In this document: piece by piece, positions 19,212-28,348 of the stretch | Numbering within the stretch: the first letter of the stretch is position 1 | Layout of the letters: each line of letters begins with the position of its first letter | NCBI RefSeq assembly: GCF_900128505.1 | Contig: NZ_LT669941.1 | Coordinates: 979,526-1,043,525 of the forward strand | From: Parabacteroides timonensis | Lineage (GTDB): Bacteria; Bacteroidota; Bacteroidia; Bacteroidales; Tannerellaceae | Direction: 5' to 3' | DNA length: 64,000 bases | The notes under the pieces: model-generated | Database searches by the model: none | Told to the model about the DNA's origin: nothing | The model's input: the letters and a program-made list of their open reading frames with translations, nothing else | Program-made: the position numbers and the translations under genes

Positions 19212-20854
19212 TCTTTGTCTTTCTTTTTAGTTGTTATAAGGATCACACCATTCTTGCCTTTTTCTCCGTATAGCGTAGCAGCCGATTTGTCTTTTAATAC
19301 AGAGATAGACTCGATTGTCTTCGGATTTATCTCATCCACAGATTTATCGACCAGCTCTTCACCATCTACTATAATCAGAGGACTCGCATTAACCGAAACA
19401 CCGGCAGAGTCTTTCTTCATGACCCTTATATTTAGAGACTTTTCCAAATTATCCATCGTTTTATAACCCACAACACGCACTTCATCTTTCGAGACTTTAC
19501 CTGAGGCTATACCTTCTTTTGTCTTTACAACAATAACCCCTTTCTTGTCTTTCGCATTAAACTTATCCAATAGATCCTGGCTATTCTTTTTCTGGTTAAT
19601 AGCAAAGCTTTCTATATTTTCCGGAGAGATCTGATCTAACTGGTCGTAGCTGGAAACCTCATTATCAACAAGGATTAGATACTGGGAAGATTCTGCTCTA
19701 AACTTTCCTTTCTTCAGCCCGTCTTCAGCCGATTTGGAAAAATCATCCAACTGTTTCTGCATGCCTTCCTGAATACTTACAGCCGTCCCAACAACACGAA
19801 CCGTATCATCTGATACCGTCGAAGTAGTAGCCGTCACTTTCACAACCTGAGGAGCGACCTGTGGTGCAGATACCTCTTTCACCGGTATAACGGTAGGCTC
19901 TGCTTTTTTAGGCTCGATAGCTTCCTTAACCGGAACTATTTCACTAATTTTGGCACTCGAAATCTTTTCCAATTCACGGGAGATTTCAGGACGGGCAAAA
20001 GCAACTACTGCAACAGCAGTGAGTGGAAGTACATACAGATACTTCAACCGTGCCCAGGGATTTGATTTTTGTTTTAACATCATAGTAATTCGTTTTTTTA
20101 GTTTACTGTGATTAAAGCTGTTGGCCATAGAAGTGAAGCGCTGTGAACCAACAGCTTTTTTTATTAATAATAGTTGATATTTCTTCGCATCGACACCGTG
20201 ATTGATCACGCTTTCGTCCGCTTCGTATTCATGAATGTTCTGCAACTCCTGTTTCAACAACCAGACAGCCGGGTTAAACCATTGAAGTATCACACAAAAA
20301 GTACAGACCAGCATATCGATAGAATGACGGGCATGAATATGAGCCAGTTCGTGTGTCAATATCTCTTCGCCGCTTTCTTCCATATCTTTCCGGGAAATAA
20401 CAATGTATCCCATCCAGCTGAACGGACAAACAGTTTTATCTGTAACTACCAGTTTACATCCACCGGGGAGCACCTGCTTCTCTCCCATCCCGATCAGGTT
20501 GAAAATACGGATTGTTGAATAAAGGAAACGGACAAAAAAGAAAATACAACCACCCAGATAAACCGCCAGCAATAACGAAAGCCAGACCGATTGCCCGGTC
20601 GGAACCAGTACATCCGTCTGCATCTCTGCCATTTGCAAAAGATATTCCAAATTCTGTAATGGACGTTGTATAACGACAGGTTCTTCTGTCACTATACGGA
20701 TAAAAGGGATTACAACAGAAAGAATAATTACCCCCAGTAGGGATACACGGTTAAAACGGTGAAATGTTTCACGGCTCAACAACAGTCTGTAAAACAGATA
20801 AAATACAGCCAGGCATACAGACGATTTAAGGATATAAACAAAGAAGTCTCCCAT
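19208..20854 (-). CDS. BlaR1/MecR1-like M56 membrane metallopeptidase with plug-like C-terminal repeats
   Basis: About 548 residues from the ATG giving MGDFFVYILK; a longer start at 20908 would run into the preceding gene. Several N-terminal membrane segments (about residues 5-22, 38-57, 89-110) and the zinc motif HELAH (H168, E169, H172) identify an M56 protease, the sensor that cleaves BlaI-type repressors. A further membrane segment lies near residue 290. Instead of a penicillin-binding domain, the C-terminus carries two repeats ending in GVIVVKTKEG and GVILITTKKK, each preceded by NIES or TIES. This resembles the plug motif of SusC/TonB receptors. The signal it senses is unknown. Confidence 0.85.
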   Translation of the reverse strand: MGDFFVYILKSSVCLAVFYLFYRLLLSRETFHRFNRVSLLGVIILSVVIPFIRIVTEEPVVIQRPLQNLEYLLQMAEMQTDVLVPTGQSVWLSLLLAVYLGGCIFFFVRFLYSTIRIFNLIGMGEKQVLPGGCKLVVTDKTVCPFSWMGYIVISRKDMEESGEEILTHELAHIHARHSIDMLVCTFCVILQWFNPAVWLLKQELQNIHEYEADESVINHGVDAKKYQLLLIKKAVGSQRFTSMANSFNHSKLKKRITMMLKQKSNPWARLKYLYVLPLTAVAVVAFARPEISRELEKISSAKISEIVPVKEAIEPKKAEPTVIPVKEVSAPQVAPQVVKVTATTSTVSDDTVRVVGTAVSIQEGMQKQLDDFSKSAEDGLKKGKFRAESSQYLILVDNEVSSYDQLDQISPENIESFAINQKKNSQDLLDKFNAKDKKGVIVVKTKEGIASGKVSKDEVRVVGYKTMDNLEKSLNIRVMKKDSAGVSVNASPLIIVDGEELVDKSVDEINPKTIESISVLKDKSAATLYGEKGKNGVILITTKKKDKE

Positions 20855-20858
20855 AGCT

Positions 20859-21224
20859 TTACTTTTTATCGGCTTGTTCCACTTCATCCAGCAATTGCCG
20901 GAGCTCATTCACAGAGATCTCTTCTTCCTTGATCAGTGAGGATACGACTCCCAAATAAGAGTTGTTGAAATATTTGGCAATTACATTCTTCAAAGTGCCA
21001 CTACTATAAGCCTCTTCGGTGACAGCGGCATAATATTGATATGTGTTACCGAAAGTATTGTGTGCAAGAAAACCTTTATCTTCCAGACCTCGCACGATAG
21101 TAGATAATGTATTGAAATGAGGTTTAGGTTCCTCATAATATTCCAGTAATTGCTTTACGAACAAAGGACCTTTCTCCCAGAAATACCCCATGATCTCTTC
21201 TTCTTTTGCAGTCAGTCGTTTCAT
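20859..21224 (-). CDS. BlaI/MecI/CopY-family transcriptional repressor
   Basis: 121 residues. The N-terminal winged helix is clear (LTAKEEEIMGYFWEKGPLFVKQ... FNTLSTIVRGLEDKGFL) and the C-terminal helices typical of BlaI dimerisation follow. Such repressors bind dyad operators as dimers and are inactivated by cleavage by their BlaR1-type partner, here encoded 4 bases downstream. The upstream DNA (21251-21297) holds several AGTTT/AAACT dyads that are good operator candidates, implying autoregulation of the operon. Confidence 0.92.
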   Translation of the reverse strand: MKRLTAKEEEIMGYFWEKGPLFVKQLLEYYEEPKPHFNTLSTIVRGLEDKGFLAHNTFGNTYQYYAAVTEEAYSSGTLKNVIAKYFNNSYLGVVSSLIKEEEISVNELRQLLDEVEQADKK

Positions 21225-21250
21225 AATTATTTATTGTTTACGACAAAGTA

Positions 21251-21297
21251 ACTAAAACTTTTAGTTTGCAAACTAAATATATTAGTTAATAAACTAA
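21251..21297. promoter_or_regulatory. Operator array upstream of the blaI-type gene
   Basis: Three overlapping or adjacent dyads: actaaaa-c-ttttagt (21251-21265), a perfect 18-bp palindrome tttagtttgcaaactaaa (21260-21277), and ttagtt-aata-aactaa (21282-21297). They sit 27-73 bases before the repressor start. The repeated half-site AACTAA/TTAGTT suggests cooperative binding by the BlaI-type dimer. Confidence 0.7.
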
Positions 21298-21344
21298 AAG
21301 AGTTCGTTATTCTTTACGATCCTTCTTGAAGGATCTATTTATGC

Positions 21345-21385
21345 AAAAAACAAGAGGCTTCCGCATCAAATACGAAAGCCTCTTG
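21345..21385 (-). terminator. Intrinsic terminator of the S9 peptidase gene
   Basis: On the minus strand, caagaggctt and aagcctcttg pair and are followed by tttttt. Confidence 0.85.
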
Positions 21386-21389
21386 AAGA

Positions 21390-23837
21390 TTATCGTTTCG
21401 GTATATCCACCGACTTATCCGATTTACCTAACAGATGTTCTGAGAAGTAGTCGACCATTCGCCAGTAGAAATACTCGTCCATATCACCGAAACCGTGACG
21501 TTGTTGTGGCAGGAGCAACATATCGAAACGTTTGTTAGCTCGGATCAAACCGTCTACGACACGCATCGTATTGCCCGGATGAACATTGTTGTCTATATCA
21601 CCATGAACCAACAACAAATGACCTTTCAACTGTTTAGCCAATTCAGGATTACTCTTGATACTGTATCTAAAGGTCGTATCGCCTTTTTCCGATACTACTT
21701 CTTTCACACCATGATGTGTTTCACTCCACCAACGATTATAGATCTTGTTATCATGATTACCGGCACAGGATACCGCCACCTTGAAGAAATCCGGATATTG
21801 CAGGATTGCTGCTGTCGACATAAATCCTCCACCCGAATGTCCGTGGATTCCGACACGATGGATATCGATAAACTTATTCTTATCAGCCAACTGGATGATG
21901 GCGGCTTTCTGATCTGCCAGTCCATAATCGCGCAGATTACCGTATCCGAAGTTATGATACCATTTCGAACGACTCGGATGACCGCCACGGTTACCGACAG
22001 AAACCACAATGAATCCGGCTTGTGCCAAACGGTCCGTACGGACACTCATACGGGTAAACGGATAGCGGGTTGCTTCCACCTGCGGACCGGGATAAACATA
22101 ATCGATAATAGGATATACTTTAGTCGAGTCGAAATTGAAAGGTTTATACATCACACCGTACAGATCCGTTACGCCATCAGCTGCTTTTACCTTAAACGGT
22201 TCCGGAAACTGGTAACCGGCAGCAAACAGTTGTGAGAAATCGCTTTCTTCCAAGTCCATTACCTTCCGCCCGGTATTATCCAACAGGTCTGTCTTAGGAA
22301 CCGTATTGATACGGGAATAATTATGGACAATGAATTGTGCATTATCATCTATGCGGACATCATGGAAATAATCACCGGCTGAAACCATCTGTAAGTTGCT
22401 TCCATCCAGGTTTGCCCGGTAAAGATGTTCATAATAGGGGTTCTCGTCCTTTTCCCTTCCATTAGCAAGAAAATAAACGACACGCTTGGCTTCATCCACC
22501 TTTACGATCTGGTCGACATGCCAGGGACCTGATGTGATACGGTTTTTCAGGTTACCTTTATCATCATAGAGATACAGATGTGCCCAGCCGTCGCGTTCAC
22601 TCCAATGGATCAGTTCTTTTCCATTATTTACGGACGCCAGCGGACGGACTTCGATATAGGTATTCATACGCTCTTCGATAATCGGACGGATCGAATCTTC
22701 ACCGATGGTATATGTACAGATGTCGATACGATGCAGGTCACGGCTGGAACGGGTAACGAAGAAACGGTTATTGTCACCCAACCAAATACTCGGCAGTTCC
22801 TTCATATCACGTTGTTTCTGCAAACGAGGTTGGTAAGCCATGCGAATAGTCTGGTCTTTGAAAGCCCAGGTGTTGATCTCTTTATAAGAGTTATTGTTCA
22901 TATCGAACAGATATAGATGACTGATCGGCGCTTCTTTTTCACCCGGCATCTGGTACTTGTACGTTTCCAATGTCGGACGCGGGGTTGCCATGGCATTGAT
23001 CACCCACAGGTCTTTTACCTCGCGGCTGTCCGAGATAGATACGGCAAAGTGACGTGAATCGGGTGACCACAATAAGTAACCCGGATTTTTTCTTTTGCCG
23101 TTACATAATGTATCCGTATTTAAAATGCTGTAAGGCTGTCCGAAACCAAAGTCTTTTACTCCGGTGGTTGTCAGCTGTATTTCTGTAACGGTACTGTCTT
23201 TGTCATCCTTTTTCAGTTTCTCGTAATCTTCACGCGACATGCGGTACAGATTCAGATCTTTTGCATAAACAACGGTTTTACCGTCAGGCGAAATAGAAGC
23301 CCAGTCGGGATATTCCGTGTCTTTCTTTTTATCGGCCAGATGCGTCAGTTTACGTGTCGGATAATCATAAGAGAAATAGAAAACTTCTTTCTTCGTTTTG
23401 TTATCTTTATCCGTACTATCTTTCTTCGCATCCTGTGAAGAAGTTACCTGGAACGTAAAAGTACGTCCGTCCTCTCCCGCCTCCAATTTCCGGATAGGTA
23501 ACTGTTGAGCGATAAACGGATCTTTTACGATCTCCGTCAGTTCAGCCGCCAGCTTATCCTGATCGAATAGAGGACGTTTCGATTTAGCGGAAGGATTAAC
23601 CACATACCATACAGTTCCGTTCCCGGTTTTATATTCATACCAGAAGCAGTTACCCGCCTTAAACCAATGCGGATCTACTGAAGTAGAAAACAACATCGTC
23701 GGCAATTTATCACCGGCAAACCGTTCCGCCTGCGTATAACCCGGCAGCGGATCGTCTGCTGAATTTGTTTGTGCACTCACGCCCTGAACAAGAAAAAGCC
23801 CTGACGCTAATAAGAGTAGATGTAAATGTTTTTTCAT
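21390..23837 (-). CDS. DPP-IV-like S9 family serine peptidase
   Basis: 815 residues with a signal peptide (LLASGLFLVQGVSAQ). Residues about 100-560 form a beta-propeller typical of the DPP-IV N-terminal region. The C-terminal alpha/beta-hydrolase domain carries Ser668 in GHSGGG, Asp749 in HGDIDNNVH and His781 in QRHGFGD. The family releases dipeptides, often X-Pro, or cleaves oligopeptides in the periplasm; exact specificity cannot be deduced, because the double-Glu motif of true DPP-IV was not identified with confidence. It is a single-gene unit with its own -7 box and terminator. Confidence 0.9.
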   Translation of the reverse strand: MKKHLHLLLLASGLFLVQGVSAQTNSADDPLPGYTQAERFAGDKLPTMLFSTSVDPHWFKAGNCFWYEYKTGNGTVWYVVNPSAKSKRPLFDQDKLAAELTEIVKDPFIAQQLPIRKLEAGEDGRTFTFQVTSSQDAKKDSTDKDNKTKKEVFYFSYDYPTRKLTHLADKKKDTEYPDWASISPDGKTVVYAKDLNLYRMSREDYEKLKKDDKDSTVTEIQLTTTGVKDFGFGQPYSILNTDTLCNGKRKNPGYLLWSPDSRHFAVSISDSREVKDLWVINAMATPRPTLETYKYQMPGEKEAPISHLYLFDMNNNSYKEINTWAFKDQTIRMAYQPRLQKQRDMKELPSIWLGDNNRFFVTRSSRDLHRIDICTYTIGEDSIRPIIEERMNTYIEVRPLASVNNGKELIHWSERDGWAHLYLYDDKGNLKNRITSGPWHVDQIVKVDEAKRVVYFLANGREKDENPYYEHLYRANLDGSNLQMVSAGDYFHDVRIDDNAQFIVHNYSRINTVPKTDLLDNTGRKVMDLEESDFSQLFAAGYQFPEPFKVKAADGVTDLYGVMYKPFNFDSTKVYPIIDYVYPGPQVEATRYPFTRMSVRTDRLAQAGFIVVSVGNRGGHPSRSKWYHNFGYGNLRDYGLADQKAAIIQLADKNKFIDIHRVGIHGHSGGGFMSTAAILQYPDFFKVAVSCAGNHDNKIYNRWWSETHHGVKEVVSEKGDTTFRYSIKSNPELAKQLKGHLLLVHGDIDNNVHPGNTMRVVDGLIRANKRFDMLLLPQQRHGFGDMDEYFYWRMVDYFSEHLLGKSDKSVDIPKR

Positions 23838-23876
23838 GTTTTACAATTGTGTTATATTGTTTGCTTGCAATTCATA

Positions 23877-23884
23877 CAAATGTA
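23877..23884 (-). promoter_or_regulatory. -7 box (TACATTTG) of the S9 peptidase gene
   Basis: On the minus strand TACATTTG fits TAnnTTTG about 40 bases before the start codon. A -33 TTTG is not evident. Confidence 0.5.
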
Positions 23885-23916
23885 AGTAAATATTTTTTTC
23901 TTTCGCCATATAAACT

Positions 23917-23954
23917 AAAAATCCCCTGTCTTATCAACCGATAAAACAGGGGAT
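23917..23954 (-). terminator. Terminator of the V-ATPase operon
   Basis: On the minus strand atcccctgt and acaggggat pair, with further pairing of the inner ttatc/gataa, followed by ttttt. It lies 24 bases after the last gene, ntpK. Confidence 0.85.
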
Positions 23955-23977
23955 ACTACTATGTTAAATACTAAATA

Positions 23978-24430
23978 TTACACCGGAAGAGTTCCGCCGA
24001 TCAGGATCACAACCAGCAAAGCCAAGATAGCATACAACTCAGGGAATACGGCCATTACCATTGTTGCACCGAATACGTTATGACCAGCACCAACACCGGC
24101 AATACCGTTTGCACAAACTTCTGCCTGACGGATGGAAGATAATAAACCTGCAAATCCTAATACCAGACCGGCACCGAATACCGCTGTTGCATTCAACATG
24201 GTAATGTCTGCAACCAGGAATTTCTGCATCATGAAATAACCTACGAATCCGTACAAACCCTGTGAAGAAGGCAACGCACTCAATGCGATGTAAGTACCCA
24301 GTGCATCCGGGTTCTTCTTCATTGCTCCTACTACTGCGTTACCGCAGATTGTTACACCATAACTACTGCCGATAAAGGTTAAACCTGTCATCAACGCAAT
24401 ACCAAGATAAGCTAATAAAATTGGTTCCAT
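23978..24430 (-). CDS. ntpK: V-type ATP synthase proteolipid subunit K
   Basis: 150 residues forming four membrane helices as two tandem hairpins, the duplicated c-ring subunit of V/A-type ATPases. The ion-carrying Glu is in the second hairpin (E131, FPELYAI). The first hairpin has LPSSQGLYG instead of a second Glu. The residues L53, S56, Q57, Q102 and E131 fall at the same relative spacing as the five sodium ligands known in Enterococcus hirae NtpK (L61, T64, Q65, Q110, E139), so sodium coupling is likely. It is the last gene of the operon. Confidence 0.95.
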   Translation of the reverse strand: MEPILLAYLGIALMTGLTFIGSSYGVTICGNAVVGAMKKNPDALGTYIALSALPSSQGLYGFVGYFMMQKFLVADITMLNATAVFGAGLVLGFAGLLSSIRQAEVCANGIAGVGAGHNVFGATMVMAVFPELYAILALLVVILIGGTLPV

Positions 24431-24484
24431 AATGAAATTTGTTTGTTTAATTATTTTTTTGTTATTATTTAAATCACGTTTTGT

Positions 24485-26305
24485 TTATGCTTTTTTGAAA
24501 GGCTGGTAAGCCTTACCGCCACCTTCGAACTCCGCATTCTTATAATACTCTACGAAGATCAGACGGAGTGGGTGAACCAGTGAACTGATGGTACACAGAC
24601 CGATATTGATCGCATGGCCGACCAAAAGGATCAGCAACATACAGATCACACGCAATACGATGTTCATACCTTCCGTCATATCCACAGCCAGCGAATTGAA
24701 TACGCCTCCCAGGATCGCACCGGTCAGACCGATAGCGAACAGACGGATATAAGACAATGTATCACCCAGCAGTCCGGAAGCCATATTATAGGTATTCCAC
24801 AGACCTGTACCGAAGTTCAGGAAGATATTCTTACCCGGTGTATTGTAAAGGAAAGCGACAAGCAATCCCAGACCGGCTATCACCAAGAAGACATTTTTCA
24901 CCACTTCCGGTAACTGTACGTCCAGCATCGGCAAACCGAAAACAAGACATAATGCCAGGATAATGAATACCCATGCCAACGGTGCAATGCCATATTTCTT
25001 GCCCTTCTGTGACATGATCTTCAGTGCAGCGATCGTCTTTCCGAACAGGATCTGTACCAATCCGATTATGATCGAGAACGTCATCAGGTTATCGCTCGAA
25101 ACGAAGTAATCTTTCACCGATGCGAAAGCCGGTATATCGACCAAAGCGATACCGAAGAACGATCCTGTACAAGTACCGACGATCAGTGCCGCCAGTCCGA
25201 GATACTGGAACAGACTCAGGAACGGTTTGAAATCCGGATTGACTTTCCGTTTCAGGATCGTACAAGCGATCATTACCAGTAATCCGTATCCGCCATCTCC
25301 GAAACAAAGTCCGAAGAACAACATAAAGAACGGTGCAAAGAACGGTGTCGGGTCAAACTCGCCATAGTTAGGCAAAGAGAACATCCGTGTAATCGGTTCG
25401 TACAACTTGGCGAACTTACCATTCTTTAGCAGGATAGGAACTTTATCCCCCTCTTCGATCTCCAATGCCTGATAGAAATAGCCATCTTTTTCAAGAGCTT
25501 CCTCCATTGCCTGCGCCTTTTCAGTAGGTACCCAGCCTTCCAGCAACATCAACTTATCGCCTGCCTGACGATCGGTTTGCACAAGCACATTCGACAGATT
25601 GAATTCATTCTGCAAATTCTTGTCAAACAAATCGAGTGTATTATAATCAGACGCTGCCAGTTTTTTCATTTCAGCATCCAATACCTTCATTTCCTGCTTT
25701 AACAGGTCAAGACGCGCATTTAATTTCTGCAAGCCTCTGTCCGGCATCTTCGGACGCTCCGCATCTATATCGATCGTCGTACCGACTTTCGTTATAGTAA
25801 GGAAATAGGTAACCGACTGGAAATTGTTGATCAATATAGCATTGTACTCATCACCCCATTTCGGTTCATACTTAGCCGTCGGGCAAGTCCAGAATGTAAT
25901 ATCATATCCAGCCTTTTTCAGGCGATTGAAATTAGCCCAGCTAAAATCGCCCCAGATCTCCATATAAGCAATATCCTTTTCAAGGGATGCTTTCACGGAC
26001 TGAAGCTGCACTTTCTTATCCTGCAACTCCTCTATCTTCTGTAATAATTTTATTCCTGCTTTCTTATCCAGTTCACGGGCCGGAGCCAACTGAAGGTCTT
26101 TCGTTGCGGCATGCTGGCTCTTGAAGAAACGCATTAACTGATTGACACGCTTACGCAAAGCCAGGATATCCTGAAGTTCTGCATTATCGAGAATAGACTT
26201 GCCCTCTTTCACATGCACGACACCCAGTTCGCGCAATTGTGCCAGGAACGAATCATATTCCCTGTGATATACCATAAAGGCATATTTACTCATTTTTACT
26301 ATCAT
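24485..26305 (-). CDS. ntpI: V-type ATP synthase subunit I (a-subunit)
   Basis: 606 residues. The N-terminal half is cytoplasmic and coiled-coil rich (residues about 20-290). The C-terminal half has about seven to eight membrane segments beginning at FFAPFFMLFFGLCFGDGGYG, with the conserved GDTLSYIRLFAIGL segment carrying the essential Arg that faces the K ring. It forms the stator and ion half-channels. The start overlaps the end of subunit D by 4 bp (ATGA). Confidence 0.95.
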   Translation of the reverse strand: MIVKMSKYAFMVYHREYDSFLAQLRELGVVHVKEGKSILDNAELQDILALRKRVNQLMRFFKSQHAATKDLQLAPARELDKKAGIKLLQKIEELQDKKVQLQSVKASLEKDIAYMEIWGDFSWANFNRLKKAGYDITFWTCPTAKYEPKWGDEYNAILINNFQSVTYFLTITKVGTTIDIDAERPKMPDRGLQKLNARLDLLKQEMKVLDAEMKKLAASDYNTLDLFDKNLQNEFNLSNVLVQTDRQAGDKLMLLEGWVPTEKAQAMEEALEKDGYFYQALEIEEGDKVPILLKNGKFAKLYEPITRMFSLPNYGEFDPTPFFAPFFMLFFGLCFGDGGYGLLVMIACTILKRKVNPDFKPFLSLFQYLGLAALIVGTCTGSFFGIALVDIPAFASVKDYFVSSDNLMTFSIIIGLVQILFGKTIAALKIMSQKGKKYGIAPLAWVFIILALCLVFGLPMLDVQLPEVVKNVFLVIAGLGLLVAFLYNTPGKNIFLNFGTGLWNTYNMASGLLGDTLSYIRLFAIGLTGAILGGVFNSLAVDMTEGMNIVLRVICMLLILLVGHAINIGLCTISSLVHPLRLIFVEYYKNAEFEGGGKAYQPFKKA

Positions 26306-26925
26306 ACGCCAGCCTCCTCTTTTTGTTCTTTTGCTTTACGCTTTTCCTGGTTAGCCCGCATGATCTTCTGTGACGACTTGGAAAGACTTTCTTCGTCTTC
26401 CATAAATCGTTTCACCTTACGGATCGCATCTTTATAGCCGGGGATCTGTACCTTCTCAAAGAGGTTTACCTTCTGAGTGGTCTTCTTCCTGGCATGCTCC
26501 AATAACTCCAGCTTCATTCCCGAAAACTCGGCTTCTATCCCGGTACGCGCCAACTTCTTCAGCAGCTCGACACCATCGGTAAACCAGGCAGGGGAATTAA
26601 AGAGACTGTAATGTCCGATCTCAAACTGAATCTCGTCCAATACAGGAACGATCACACCGGCAATCTTCTTCGTAGAGAGTGTCACATCCTTCACCGCAAT
26701 CAGTTCGGGAGAGAACTCGTTCCACAAAGCCACCATGTTCTCGTAGCTCTGAATCTCTTTTTCCAGCTGAAGTTCCAATTTTGTCACTTCATCCTTGGTC
26801 CGCTTCACTTCGATACGCAACGCACTTTCCTTGCTTTTAATTGTAGGCAGGGAACGCTCGCGCATCTTCAGCTGCTTTTCCAATTGCTGAAGAGAGGTTT
26901 TATTATATTGAAACTTTATTGCCAT
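26302..26925 (-). CDS. ntpD: V-type ATP synthase subunit D (central stalk)
   Basis: 207 residues, a long helical hairpin starting MAIKFQYNKTSLQQLEKQLK with coiled-coil pattern at both ends (to KIMRANQEKRKAKEQKEE). It forms the rotor shaft inside the A3B3 head. The ATG at 26925 is chosen although the frame is open upstream to 27102: the extra stretch runs through an interspersed repeat and into the end of subunit B and is not family sequence. It overlaps ntpI by 4 bp. Confidence 0.93.
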   Translation of the reverse strand: MAIKFQYNKTSLQQLEKQLKMRERSLPTIKSKESALRIEVKRTKDEVTKLELQLEKEIQSYENMVALWNEFSPELIAVKDVTLSTKKIAGVIVPVLDEIQFEIGHYSLFNSPAWFTDGVELLKKLARTGIEAEFSGMKLELLEHARKKTTQKVNLFEKVQIPGYKDAIRKVKRFMEDEESLSKSSQKIMRANQEKRKAKEQKEEAGV

Positions 26926-26946
26926 ATTTATATCGTTTTTTAATTC

Positions 26947-27003
26947 CTTTCGGATGGAATTTCGGTTTCTTCCGAGAGAAATTCTTTTTTCATCCGAATG
27001 GAA
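26947..27003. repeat. Interspersed CATCCGAATG-type repeat between ntpB and ntpD
   Basis: Units tttcggatggaa, tcttccgagagaa and tcatccgaatggaa occur in 57 bases, in part as inverted copies that could fold. They match the units inside menF at 3548-3607. It fills most of the 95-base gap between two operon genes and may act as an RNA hairpin or processing site there. Confidence 0.6.
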
Positions 27004-27020
27004 CGGTTTGCGGACCGTTC

Positions 27021-28340
27021 TTACTTTTTCCAGTATTTGTCTACCAACTCCTGCTTGATATTCACTTCCGCCGGTTTGAAGTATTCGCCGAACAAGCCCC
27101 ATGCCACGTCGAGCATTTCGGTTGTGTCGAGGTTTACGTCGATAGCCAACAGCTTTTCCGAATAATCCTTTGCAAAAGACAGTGTACGGTTGTCGTAGTC
27201 CGTCAGGTCGAAACCATTCTCCATCTTGGTCTTTGCATTGGCAGCATCGGCATACAGACGAACGGCAGCATTCATCACCTGCGGGTGATCTTCACGTGTC
27301 TTCTTTCCTGTTACCAGCTGTTTCAAACGTGACAGGCTTCGGAACGGGTCGACGATTACTTTACCGACATCGCTATCACGGCGCAGATACAACTGGCCTT
27401 CGGTGATATAACCGGTATTATCAGGCACGGCGTGTGTGATATCGCCACCGGACAAAGTCGTTACCGCAATAATGGTAATGGAACCACCTGCCGGGAACTG
27501 TACCGCCTTTTCGTAGATCTTTGCCAAATCGGAATAAAGTGAACCCGGCATAGAGTCTTTCGACGGGATCTGGTCCATACGGTTCGATACGATCGCCAGG
27601 GCATCCGCGTAGTTGGTCATGTCGGTCAACAACACCAGTACCTTTTCATTCTTTTGTACGGCGAAGTATTCAGCAGCCGACAACGCCATATCCGGAATAA
27701 GGATACGTTCTACGGACGGGTCTTCAGTTGTATTGATGAAGCTCACGATACGGTCGAGTGCACCGGCATTGCTAAATGTATTTTTAAAGAACAGGTAGTC
27801 GTCGTTGGTCATCCCCATACCGCCCAGGATGATCTTATCCGATTGGGCACGCAGGGCTACCATCGCCATCACCTGGTTGAACGGCTGGTCAGGGTCGGCG
27901 AAGAACGGGATCTTCTGTCCGGTTACCAGCGTATTGTTCAGGTCGATACCGGCAATACCCGTAGCGATCAGTTCTGACGGCTGTTTACGGCGAACCGGGT
28001 TTACAGACGGGCCACCGATTTCCACTTCCGTTCCTTCCGGGATCGGACCACCATCGATCGGGTCGCCATACGCATTGAAGAAACGTCCGGCCAACTGGTC
28101 GCCTACTTTCAGCGTAGGCGCCTTGCCCATGAATACCACCTCGGCATTCGTACGGATACCTTCCGTACCGGAGAACACCTGCAGCGTAACCTCGTCGCCG
28201 ATGATCTTTACCACCTGTGCCAGCTTGCCGTCTACGGAAGCCAGCTCGTCATACCCAACTCCCGTTGCCTTCAGCGAACAGGTAGCTTTCGTGATCTGGG
28301 TAATCTTCGTATATATTTTTTGAAATGCTTTTGTTGCCAT
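27021..28340 (-). CDS. ntpB: V-type ATP synthase subunit B
   Basis: 439 residues, the non-catalytic head subunit. Family phrases include GKAPTLKVGDQLAGRFFNAYGDPIDGGP, PSELIATGIAGIDLNNTLVTGQKIPFF, VLVLLTDMTNYADAL and MPGSLYSDLAKIYEKA. The P-loop is not the catalytic GKT form (ATGIAGIDLNNTLVTGQKIPF follows the usual B pattern). It lies 8 bases after subunit A and forms the A3B3 hexamer with it. Confidence 0.96.
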   Translation of the reverse strand: MATKAFQKIYTKITQITKATCSLKATGVGYDELASVDGKLAQVVKIIGDEVTLQVFSGTEGIRTNAEVVFMGKAPTLKVGDQLAGRFFNAYGDPIDGGPIPEGTEVEIGGPSVNPVRRKQPSELIATGIAGIDLNNTLVTGQKIPFFADPDQPFNQVMAMVALRAQSDKIILGGMGMTNDDYLFFKNTFSNAGALDRIVSFINTTEDPSVERILIPDMALSAAEYFAVQKNEKVLVLLTDMTNYADALAIVSNRMDQIPSKDSMPGSLYSDLAKIYEKAVQFPAGGSITIIAVTTLSGGDITHAVPDNTGYITEGQLYLRRDSDVGKVIVDPFRSLSRLKQLVTGKKTREDHPQVMNAAVRLYADAANAKTKMENGFDLTDYDNRTLSFAKDYSEKLLAIDVNLDTTEMLDVAWGLFGEYFKPAEVNIKQELVDKYWKK

Positions 28341-28348
28341 ACGTTCTG

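Noticed and set aside
26926..27102. Longer start for V-ATPase subunit D at 27102
   Set aside because: The extra residues come from a dispersed repeat and the end of subunit B in another frame; subunit D proteins begin with the MAIKFQYNKT segment at 26925.
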